DNA of 5,354 bases, taken from assembly GCA_013329355.1 (NCBI GenBank), contig DUKK01000196.1, positions 1 to 5,354 on the forward strand, given 5' to 3'. Below, in pieces: positions 1 to 5,354 of this stretch; positions within the stretch are counted from its first letter, which is position 1; every line of letters starts with the position of its first letter. This DNA is from Candidatus Poseidoniaceae archaeon. Lineage in GTDB: Archaea; Thermoplasmatota; Poseidoniia; Poseidoniales; Poseidoniaceae. The notes under the pieces are model-generated. The model made no database searches, was not told the DNA's origin, and saw only the letters and a program-made list of their open reading frames with translations. The translations under genes and the position numbers were made by a program.

Positions 1-1137
1 GTTCCCTCATCTGTGTTCCAACTTGTCACCCGTGGCGAGTTCCTAACCTCTTACACGCCATATCAGCCAGAGGTCAGTCAAGGTATGTTGCAAGCCATGT
101 GGGAATTTCAGACCCTGATTTCTGAACTAGTCGGATTACCTATTGCTAATCTATCCCTTTATGATGGTTCAACTGCCGCCGCCGAGGCACTCACCTGCGT
201 AGTCAGAGTTCACAATCGGAAAGCAACACAAAAAGATACGGTGTATGTCTCAGAGTTAGTTCCGCCAGATAGAAAGTCGGTTATGCACAATTACTGTCAG
301 GGAGCTGGAATTACGATTAAATATCTCAAACACAATCCTGACGGAACTTTGGACCTTACCTCTGTAAGTGGCGCAGCAGGCTCTTGTGGAGTTTATGTCG
401 AGCAGCCAAATCCACTGGGCATCTTGGATGGTGGCCTGACGCAAATTAAGGAGATAATCGGCGAACATACCGCACTCATTGTCGGCGTCCAACCAGTCTC
501 TTTGGGTCTTGTCGAGGCGCCCGGTAATTACGGCGCTGATATTGTTGTCGGAGAGGGTCAGCCGTTCGGTAGTCCTCCAACAGGAGGTGGACCAATCTAT
601 GGGATATTTGCTTGTAGCAAGCCATATCTTAGACTAATGCCGGGTAGAATTGTCGGCCGCAGTATTGATGTCGATGAGAAAGAAGCATACTGTCTGACCT
701 TGTCAACGCGTGAGCAACACATCAGGCGTCACCGTGCAACCTCAAACATCTGCACCAATGAAACCCTTATCGCGTTGATGGGCGCTATGCACATGTCGTT
801 ACTCGGGCCAGAAGGTCTAGAACATTTAGCTACTAGAAACATGTCTGCTTGCATATTAGCAAAGCAAAAGTTATCGGAAATTGAAGGCATTACTCTGCCC
901 CACTTTGCAGGTTCACATTTTAACGAATTTGTTGTTGAGTTACCTAAGAGTGCGGCTAACTGTTTGAATTATTTAGACAGTGTCGGTATTATCGGCGGAT
1001 TTGACCTCTCGCGCTGGTACCCCACTCAAGGAAACTGGCTCCTTGTTTCGGTAACTGATCAGACCAAGGCTGAGGAAATAGAACTTCTCGCCGCCCATCT
1101 TGCAGTCTGGAGTGCTATCAAGGAGGTTGTTGCATGA
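1..1137 (+). CDS. gcvPA: Glycine dehydrogenase (decarboxylating) subunit 1, GcvPA, 5'-truncated by window edge
   Basis: This is the N-terminal-half subunit of the split, PLP-dependent P-protein of the glycine cleavage system. With GcvPB it decarboxylates glycine and passes the aminomethyl group to lipoyl-GcvH in the cytoplasm. The frame is open from base 1 (V-P-S-S-V-F-Q...), so the GTG at 13 is not the true start; comparison with remembered Bacillus GcvPA (about 448 residues) suggests about 80 residues are missing. The visible part has 378 residues. Diagnostic motifs, numbered from base 1, are TPYQPEVSQG (19-28), YDGSTAAAEA (about 54-63), DIVVGEGQPFG (180-190), REQHIRRHRATSNIC (237-251) and FNEFVVELP (307-315). 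As expected for this subunit there is no PLP-lysine motif; that lies in GcvPB. The C-terminus is complete and its stop overlaps the gcvPB start by four bases, implying translational coupling. No frameshift or lost motif is seen. The split form is found in archaea and many bacteria, so it does not fix the lineage. Confidence 0.96.
   Translation, partial: VPSSVFQLVTRGEFLTSYTPYQPEVSQGMLQAMWEFQTLISELVGLPIANLSLYDGSTAAAEALTCVVRVHNRKATQKDTVYVSELVPPDRKSVMHNYCQGAGITIKYLKHNPDGTLDLTSVSGAAGSCGVYVEQPNPLGILDGGLTQIKEIIGEHTALIVGVQPVSLGLVEAPGNYGADIVVGEGQPFGSPPTGGGPIYGIFACSKPYLRLMPGRIVGRSIDVDEKEAYCLTLSTREQHIRRHRATSNICTNETLIALMGAMHMSLLGPEGLEHLATRNMSACILAKQKLSEIEGITLPHFAGSHFNEFVVELPKSAANCLNYLDSVGIIGGFDLSRWYPTQGNWLLVSVTDQTKAEEIELLAAHLAVWSAIKEVVA
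1121..1127 (+). promoter_or_regulatory. Shine-Dalgarno site for gcvPB
   Basis: AGGAGGT lies six bases before the ATG at 1134, inside the last codons of gcvPA. It is a near-perfect match to the anti-Shine-Dalgarno end of 16S rRNA, fixes the gcvPB start, and shows that internal genes of this operon can use Shine-Dalgarno initiation. purE and the last gene lack such a site. Confidence 0.7.
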
Positions 1138-2633
1138 GCCGCTTGTTTGACTTTGCCGGTAGTGCAGGCATGGGTTATTCGCAACCACAGCCACTGTTGC
1201 CAAAAACTAGTATCGCACTCCCTCCGTCTCTCTCTCGACAGAAACTACCTCGATGGCCAAGATTGTCAGAACCAGAGATGGTCAGACACTACACCTGGTT
1301 GTCCCGCCGAAACTTTGGTATTGACACTGGATTCTATCCGCTTGGTTCCTGTACTATGAAACACAATCCGCGAGTCAACGAGGTTATTGCACAACTTCCC
1401 GGTATTGCAGATATCCACCCGCACCAACCAGAACATCACCTTCAAGGACTGTTGTCTATCTTCCACGAAATGCAACACATGCTTGCAGTTTGCTCAGGTA
1501 TGGATGCAGTAACCTTGCAACCAGTCGCCGGTGCGCAAGGCGAATTCACCGCCGTAAGATGTGTTCAGGAATATTTTAGGAATCGTGGTGAGACTCAGAG
1601 GACCAAGGTTATCGTGCCTGACTCTGCTCATGGCACAAATCCTGCAAGTGCTGCAATGGCTGGATATGATATCATTGAGATACCTAGTCTAGCTAATGGT
1701 CGAATAGACTTGGACGCCCTCAAAGCAGTGGTTGATGAGACCGTGGCGCTGATGATGATTACCAATCCCAACACGCTAGGTTTGTTCGAAACCGATGTCC
1801 CCGAGGCAGCCGAAATTGTTCACGCTGCAGGCGGTCAAATGTATTACGACGGTGCAAACTTCAACGCAATTTTAGGTCGGACCTCGCCAGGAATGATGGG
1901 ATTTGATGCGGTTCATTTCAACCTTCACAAGACATTTAGTCAACCACATGGTGGCGGCGGCCCAGGCTCTGGTCCTATCGGTGTCAAATCTCACTTGGCT
2001 GAGTTCTTACCTTGCCCAATTGTCAAGAAGCGTCCAGTCCTAAGCGGTGAAGAGCAGTTTGCGGTGGATGATATGTGGTATTCATGGTATGAGCCAAGAC
2101 ACACAATCGGTAAAGTACAGCAATGGCACGGAAACGCCGGTGCGATAATCAGATGCTGGGCTTACTATCGAAGGTATGGATATGGGCTAAAAGATATGTC
2201 TGAGCATGCTGTGCTCAATGCTAATTACCTACGCCACGCACTCCACAGAGAAGCTGCAGCAGCCGGTGTATCACACATGTTTGTTGATGGAGCAGATGCG
2301 GAAGTAGCAAAACATGAATTCACAATCTCCCTCCAACCAGCAAAAGATGCTGTTGGCATCTCAGCAATGGATGTCGCCAAGGGCTTGCTCGATCAGGGCT
2401 ACATGGCACCGACAGTATACTTCCCGCTGGTAGTTCCTGAATGTATGATGTTTGAACCAACTGAGACGGAAAGTCGAGACACTCTAGACCAGTTTGCCAA
2501 GGATTTTGTCAAAGTATTACAAATCGATGCGGATACGTTGCATGAGGCACCTATCACTACCCCAGTAAGACGAGTTGACGAAGTCTATGCTGCTCGCAAT
2601 CTTTGCTTAAAGCATCCCTTTGCTGATGAGTAG
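1134..2633 (+). CDS. gcvPB: Glycine dehydrogenase (decarboxylating) subunit 2, GcvPB
   Basis: This is the PLP-binding subunit of the split P-protein, which pairs with GcvPA to decarboxylate glycine and load the methylamine group on the lipoyl arm of GcvH. It has 499 residues, close to the usual length (roughly 480-500). Family motifs include YPLGSCTMKHNPR (68-80), LQPVAGAQGEF (128-138), PDSAHGTNPASA (162-173), YYDGANFNAI (237-246) and NLHKTFSQPHGGGGPGSGP (263-281), in which Lys266 is the expected PLP Schiff-base lysine. The C-terminal part includes YMAPTVYFPLVVPECMMFEP (423-442) and TPVRRVDE (476-483). The ATG at 1134 is chosen because it overlaps the gcvPA stop as ATGA and has a strong Shine-Dalgarno site six bases upstream. 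All expected active-site segments are present, so it should be functional. gcvH and gcvT are not in the window and may lie upstream or elsewhere. Confidence 0.97.
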   Translation: MSRLFDFAGSAGMGYSQPQPLLPKTSIALPPSLSRQKLPRWPRLSEPEMVRHYTWLSRRNFGIDTGFYPLGSCTMKHNPRVNEVIAQLPGIADIHPHQPEHHLQGLLSIFHEMQHMLAVCSGMDAVTLQPVAGAQGEFTAVRCVQEYFRNRGETQRTKVIVPDSAHGTNPASAAMAGYDIIEIPSLANGRIDLDALKAVVDETVALMMITNPNTLGLFETDVPEAAEIVHAAGGQMYYDGANFNAILGRTSPGMMGFDAVHFNLHKTFSQPHGGGGPGSGPIGVKSHLAEFLPCPIVKKRPVLSGEEQFAVDDMWYSWYEPRHTIGKVQQWHGNAGAIIRCWAYYRRYGYGLKDMSEHAVLNANYLRHALHREAAAAGVSHMFVDGADAEVAKHEFTISLQPAKDAVGISAMDVAKGLLDQGYMAPTVYFPLVVPECMMFEPTETESRDTLDQFAKDFVKVLQIDADTLHEAPITTPVRRVDEVYAARNLCLKHPFADE

Positions 2634-2641
2634 TGACTATT

Positions 2642-3307
2642 ATGACTAGGGCGCGTGACAAAAGCCCGGTCAAATTCGGATGGGACAAACTCGAGTTAAA
2701 ACCCAATCCAGGCTCGGTTTTGCTACCTCTATCGTGGGGCATACTACCGCTAGTTCTTACCGTGATAGTCTATTTGACGGATACTGGTGTGCAATTCATC
2801 AACTTCCTCGGTGGCGGAGCAGTAATACTGATGCTGGTTGGGGGCATTGGTGCGGTTAGTGTCCGCCAAGGCATCTTTAATTCTCAACGTGTGGGACTAG
2901 GATTTTTCTTCAGTTGTTTGTCGTTATTCTCGTGGCTAATGGTAGCCAATAATAACTTTCAAGTTGAGTTGGGAATTTTGTCTTCATTCCTCGCTTTTGT
3001 CATGATTTACCGGTCATTAGATTTTATTTTTAAAGATTCCAACCTAATCTATCAGGTTAATTGGGCGCCAAAATCTCGTTTACCAACAGAGTCTATGCGC
3101 GGTTGGGAGATCAAGAGTCGGAGATTTTCCCAGAACACGATGGCACTGAAACGGTTTGACAAAGATAGTTTTGCTCAAATTTACGGGACACGGACGGTAC
3201 AAGGTTTAGCTTTGCGTCTTGATATCTTTGGGATTCCGATGAATGAAAAGTTTGATTTTCGCAAACTTGACATCGATTTGGCCCTATTCATTAGCGAAGA
3301 TGAATAG
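2642..3307 (+). CDS. Unrecognised integral membrane protein with four predicted helices
   Basis: I do not recognise a family. From the ATG at 2642 the protein has 221 residues; a GTG at 2633, overlapping the last base of the gcvPB stop, would give 224. I prefer the ATG, which has GTGA five bases upstream as a weak Shine-Dalgarno. In 224-residue numbering, a short basic N-terminus is followed by four hydrophobic stretches at about 28-48, 54-77, 87-105 and 110-128, the second rich in glycine (LGGGAVILMLVGGIGAV). A soluble, charged C-terminal region of about 95 residues follows, with basic clusters (KSRRFS, ALKRFDK), an IYGTRTVQG segment and an acidic end. By the positive-inside rule, the basic N-terminus and the basic C-terminal region suggest both ends are cytoplasmic. 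I see no catalytic motif, cysteine pattern or signal peptide. It is probably co-transcribed with gcvPAB, since there is essentially no gap. Whether it serves glycine metabolism or is a passenger cannot be told from the sequence. Confidence 0.8.
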   Translation: MTRARDKSPVKFGWDKLELKPNPGSVLLPLSWGILPLVLTVIVYLTDTGVQFINFLGGGAVILMLVGGIGAVSVRQGIFNSQRVGLGFFFSCLSLFSWLMVANNNFQVELGILSSFLAFVMIYRSLDFIFKDSNLIYQVNWAPKSRLPTESMRGWEIKSRRFSQNTMALKRFDKDSFAQIYGTRTVQGLALRLDIFGIPMNEKFDFRKLDIDLALFISEDE

Positions 3308-3312
3308 TCATC

Positions 3313-3320
3313 TACAATAA
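3313..3320 (+). promoter_or_regulatory. Possible archaeal TATA box of a leaderless purE promoter
   Basis: TACAATAA sits in the 35-base gap after the membrane protein gene, centred about 26-27 bases before the purE ATG. That is the spacing expected if transcription starts at or next to the A of the start codon. No Shine-Dalgarno precedes the ATG, which agrees with a leaderless transcript. The match to a TATA box is moderate and I see no clear purine-rich BRE before it, so this is a candidate only. Read-through from the gcvP operon remains possible. Confidence 0.4.
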
Positions 3321-3322
3321 CC

Positions 3323-3346
3323 GACTGTTATGGCAGACTGTCATGG
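3323..3346 (+). repeat. 11-base direct repeat across the purE start codon
   Basis: GACTGTTATGG (3323-3333) recurs as GACTGTCATGG (3336-3346), ten of eleven bases identical with a 13-base period. The second copy contains the purE ATG. Bases 3330-3344 also read as a near-palindrome, ATGGCAG-A-CTGTCAT, with one mismatch. The repeat lies between the TATA-like box and the start codon, where a repressor could act, but two short copies may be chance or a small tandem duplication. Confidence 0.45.
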
Positions 3347-3822
3347 AAGTTACTATACTATTGGGTTCCTCCTCGGACATGCCCGTTGCTGAAAAATGTA
3401 CTAAGATATTGAAACAGTTTGATGTTACCTACCAACTTCGTGTTGCGAGTGCCCATCGTTCACCAAAATTTGTCGAGCAGATCATCCACGATGCTGAAGC
3501 AGATGGCTGCATGATATTCATCGCCATGGCCGGATTAGCTGCAGCTCTGCCTGGTGCGGTTGCGGCTATAACTACCAAACCGGTAATCGGTGTTCCGTGT
3601 GGCGGGAGAGTCCCCTTCGATTCATTGTTGTCGATTGTTCAATTGCCACCCGGAGTCCCTGCAGCAACCGTTGGTGTCGACCGAGGTGACAATGCCGGAT
3701 ATCTAGCTGTTCAAATGTTGGCATTACAGAGTGAAAAGCATGCTGCTGCCCTAAAACAGAACAAACTAGACCAAATTGAGAGAGTTAAGTCCCAAGACCG
3801 CGAGGTTAACGGGGGCGCTTGA
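3343..3822 (+). CDS. purE: Phosphoribosylaminoimidazole carboxylase catalytic subunit PurE
   Basis: PurE makes 4-carboxy-AIR (CAIR) in de novo purine synthesis. Class I enzymes rearrange N5-CAIR made by PurK; class II enzymes carboxylate AIR directly. The protein has 159 residues, normal for a stand-alone PurE. Motifs are the phosphate-binding start GSSSDMPVAEK (8-18), SAHRSP (36-41) with the conserved active-site His38, AMAGLAAALPG (61-71), TTKPVIGVPCGG (77-88), DSLLSIVQLPPGVPAATVG (93-111) and DRGDNAGYLAVQML (113-126). The SAHR and LPG motifs resemble class I rather than animal-type class II. Where many class I enzymes have AHLPG, this one has Ala68 in place of His. The ATG at 3343 is the only sensible start, because GSSSD then falls at residue 8; there is no Shine-Dalgarno and the gene may be leaderless. 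guaAb begins one base after the stop, so the two are surely co-transcribed. No purK is visible, so the class and carboxyl source are open. Confidence 0.95.
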   Translation: MEVTILLGSSSDMPVAEKCTKILKQFDVTYQLRVASAHRSPKFVEQIIHDAEADGCMIFIAMAGLAAALPGAVAAITTKPVIGVPCGGRVPFDSLLSIVQLPPGVPAATVGVDRGDNAGYLAVQMLALQSEKHAAALKQNKLDQIERVKSQDREVNGGA

Positions 3823-3823
3823 G

Positions 3824-4774
3824 ATGTTTGACGTCGATGATTTCGTTCAGGAATCCATCGAGTCATTACAAAATACAATTGATAATGTAGCAATAATCGC
3901 CTGCTCCGGTGGCGTTGACTCAACAGTAGCCGCAGTAATTGCTAACAAAGCAGTTGGTGACTTGCTACATTGTGTGTATGTTGATACCGGTTTTATGCGC
4001 AAGGGTGAGACCGAACAGATTGAAGCGCTATTAGCCGATCAGGGTATTAAGAATCTCGTTACTGTAAAAGCTGCGGACCGTTACTTTGAGGCCTTGAAAG
4101 GTATTACTGAGCCAGAACAAAAGCGCAAAGTAATCGGTGAGTTATTCATTAGGATTTTTGAAGAGGAGCAAAATAAATGCGGTGCAAAATATCTGGTACA
4201 GGGGACTATTGCACCGGATTGGATCGAGTCTGGAGGGGGCGTTCGAGATACCATCAAATCACATCACAATGTCGGCGGTCTGCCAGACGATATGACTCTA
4301 GAAGTCGTCGAACCACTACGAGAATTGTATAAGGATGAGGTTAGGCAATTAGCTAGACATCTATCAATTAATGTTGCAGAGCGACAACCATTCCCAGGTC
4401 CTGGTTTAGCAGTACGTACTTTGGGCGAGTTAACACCAGAACGTGTTGAAGTCGTTAGAGAATCATGCGCAATTGTTGAAGAAGAGCTAGAGAAGGCTGC
4501 AGAAGAAGGGCTGATGGAGTTGCCATGGCAATACTTTGCTGCGCTATTGCCGGTAAGAAGCGTAGGCGTTCACGGTGATGTCAGAGCTTACGGCGAAACT
4601 GTGGTGGTAAGGGCCGTAAGGTCAATGGATGGTATGTCAGCAAGATACTCTGAGATTCCCAATTCAGTACTTCAGAAGATAAGTACTAGAATTACCAATA
4701 CTGTCAAAGGGGCAGTCAATCGTGTTGTCTACGACATTACGCATAAACCGCCGGGCACAATCGAGTGGGAATGA
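3824..4774 (+). CDS. guaAb: GMP synthase subunit B (ATP-pyrophosphatase subunit), archaeal two-subunit type
   Basis: This subunit activates XMP with ATP to adenylyl-XMP and aminates it to GMP with ammonia from a separate glutaminase subunit (GuaAa). It is the last step of GMP synthesis and is cytoplasmic. From the ATG at 3824 it has 316 residues, the size of archaeal B subunits. The N-terminal ATP-pyrophosphatase part carries the SGGVDS loop (28-33) and VDTGFMRKGE (53-62), followed by YLVQGTIAPDWIESGGG (123-139), TIKSHHNVGGLP (143-154) and EPLRELYKDEVR (163-174). The C-terminal dimerisation and XMP-binding part has RQPFPGPGLAVR (187-198), WQYFAALLPVRSVGVHGD (235-252), and ends in YDITHKPPGTIEWE (303-316). 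The glutaminase domain that bacteria and eukaryotes fuse in front is absent; the preceding DNA is purE. I chose ATG 3824 over the in-frame TTG at 3776, which would run deep into purE. It starts one base after the purE stop with only a weak G-rich stretch before it, suggesting translational coupling. guaAa is not in the window. Confidence 0.96.
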   Translation: MFDVDDFVQESIESLQNTIDNVAIIACSGGVDSTVAAVIANKAVGDLLHCVYVDTGFMRKGETEQIEALLADQGIKNLVTVKAADRYFEALKGITEPEQKRKVIGELFIRIFEEEQNKCGAKYLVQGTIAPDWIESGGGVRDTIKSHHNVGGLPDDMTLEVVEPLRELYKDEVRQLARHLSINVAERQPFPGPGLAVRTLGELTPERVEVVRESCAIVEEELEKAAEEGLMELPWQYFAALLPVRSVGVHGDVRAYGETVVVRAVRSMDGMSARYSEIPNSVLQKISTRITNTVKGAVNRVVYDITHKPPGTIEWE

Positions 4775-4802
4775 TGCCAATTTTGAGAACAAAATAAGCA
4801 AC

Positions 4803-4812
4803 ATATCAAAAA
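4803..4812 (+). promoter_or_regulatory. Possible TATA-like element before the secreted-protein gene
   Basis: The 60-base gap after guaAb is AT-rich. ATATCAAAAA is centred about 27 bases before the ATG at 4835, consistent with a leaderless archaeal promoter. The AAGGGAA just after it is about 17 bases from the ATG, too far for a normal Shine-Dalgarno. A second AT-rich candidate, AAAATAA (4791-4797), would leave a leader of about 15 bases. In such AT-rich DNA chance matches are likely. Confidence 0.3.
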
Positions 4813-4834
4813 GGGAATTCTTCCACTTTGAAAC

Positions 4835-5354
4835 ATGGCCAATAAGCGGAAGAGTGTGTTAATTTTATCCATCCTGTTGTTTTCTCTGGTATCCAGTGCT
4901 CAAGCTAGCGAGGAATCAAACACAGTGGCCCAATTTGGCACTGGTTTCGATGAAATCATAATTGCAGATTCAACTGATGGTTTGTTTGACCCACGAGATT
5001 TAGAATTTCATCCGGGCAGGGTAAATGAATTGTGGATTGCCAATCGTGGTGACGACAGTATCACTATAGTTCATGATACAGGACTTGACACACAAACATC
5101 TGAAAATCGTCAAGACTCTAATCACAATCACTTCCTTGAGGAGGTCAGTGCTATTGCTTTTGGCGCTTATCATCCCGAATTTGACTGGCAATGGGGCTCA
5201 GCTCAAGAAACCCAGAACACCTACTGTGGCCTAGGGTCACCAAATCAATTCATGGGTCCAACCTTGTGGCCCTCATCTCTCGACCATTACGCAGTTGAGA
5301 ACCAAAACAACGGCAATGGATTACTCGGTAGCCACATCGATATGAACCACGAAT
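4835..5354 (+). CDS. Secreted protein with a beta-propeller/NHL-like repeat, 3'-truncated by window edge
   Basis: An open frame runs from the ATG at 4835 to the right edge (173 complete codons, no stop), so the C-terminus is missing. The N-terminus is a clear Sec signal peptide: basic MANKRK, a hydrophobic core at about 7-20, and an AQA cleavage site with cutting predicted after Ala24. There is no lipobox cysteine, so a free secreted protein or one anchored at its unseen C-terminus is likely. Residues 53-80 (PRDLEFHPGRVNELWIANRG, then DDSITIVH) resemble one blade of an NHL or SMP-30-type beta-propeller, with the usual P-x-D-L-x-F-x-P and L-W-I-A-N pattern. Downstream is a region rich in Asn, Gln, Trp and His with one cysteine (Cys131), including QFMGPTLWPSSLD (138-150) and GSHIDMNHE (165-173), whose function I cannot assign. 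The His/Asp cluster near the right end could bind a metal or a cofactor, but this is speculation. It is probably transcribed separately from purE-guaAb. Confidence 0.82.
   Translation, partial: MANKRKSVLILSILLFSLVSSAQASEESNTVAQFGTGFDEIIIADSTDGLFDPRDLEFHPGRVNELWIANRGDDSITIVHDTGLDTQTSENRQDSNHNHFLEEVSAIAFGAYHPEFDWQWGSAQETQNTYCGLGSPNQFMGPTLWPSSLDHYAVENQNNGNGLLGSHIDMNHE

Noticed and set aside
13..15. GTG at 13 as the gcvPA start
   Set aside because: The frame is open to base 1 and the residues before it align with the family; the gene begins outside the window.
256..492. Minus-strand open frame inside gcvPA
   Set aside because: It lies opposite a conserved coding region, shows no family resemblance, and other short antisense frames in the window look the same.
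3330..3392. A 20-codon frame from an ATG at 3330 overlapping the purE start in another frame
   Set aside because: It has no Shine-Dalgarno, would be skipped by a leaderless purE transcript, and its ATG arises from the direct repeat; coding is unlikely.
3776..3823. In-frame TTG at 3776 as an earlier guaAb start
   Set aside because: It would overlap purE by 47 bases and add 16 residues with no family counterpart; ATG 3824 gives the usual N-terminus.
3711..3923. Minus-strand open frame across the purE/guaAb junction
   Set aside because: It is antisense to two firmly identified genes and its translation is low-complexity and basic with no recognisable motif.
4775..4834. Terminator or small RNA in the gap after guaAb
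   Set aside because: There is only a run of four T and no stable hairpin; the gap is AT-rich and is better explained as promoter DNA.
5000..5191. Minus-strand open frame opposite the secreted-protein gene
   Set aside because: The plus strand carries a frame with a signal peptide, a propeller-like motif and no stop; the antisense translation has no recognisable features.

Overview
The window looks like ordinary core-metabolism DNA from an archaeon. All six genes lie on the + strand and are tightly packed. The strongest taxonomic clue is the GMP synthase gene: it encodes only the ATP-pyrophosphatase/dimerisation part with no glutaminase domain, the two-subunit arrangement typical of archaea. 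Possible leaderless starts (no Shine-Dalgarno, TATA-like box about 27 bases before the start codon) at purE and at the last gene agree with this. The moderate base composition, the split glycine decarboxylase and a secreted protein with a propeller-like repeat would suit a planktonic marine euryarchaeon of the Thermoplasmata/Poseidoniales type. That last step is inference; no rRNA or other phylogenetic marker is present.

Layout. Positions 1-1137 hold the 3' part of gcvPA, cut by the left window edge with about 80 N-terminal residues missing. gcvPB (1134-2633) follows with an ATGA overlap and a strong Shine-Dalgarno. Next is an unrecognised four-helix membrane protein gene (2642-3307, or from a GTG at 2633), which starts at the gcvPB stop codon. 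After a 35-base gap with a TATA-like box and an 11-base near-perfect direct repeat reaching into the start codon come purE (3343-3822) and, one base later, guaAb (3824-4774). A 60-base AT-rich gap precedes a gene for a signal-peptide-bearing secreted protein (4835-5354), cut by the right edge. No stretch over 300 bases lacks a gene. I saw no tRNA, rRNA, insertion sequence, CRISPR array or attachment site.

How the genes fit together. GcvPA and GcvPB form the glycine-decarboxylating P-protein of the glycine cleavage system, which feeds one-carbon units to tetrahydrofolate or an equivalent carrier. PurE and GuaAb are in purine synthesis, which consumes glycine and, in folate-dependent organisms, formyl groups from that pool. 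The neighbourhood therefore has a loose glycine/one-carbon/purine theme. The membrane protein and the secreted protein have no evident link to it.

I did not find a convincing new biological system. The best items for a second look are the PurE with Ala where many class I enzymes have His, the direct repeat at the purE start, the unknown membrane protein in the operon, and the incomplete secreted protein.
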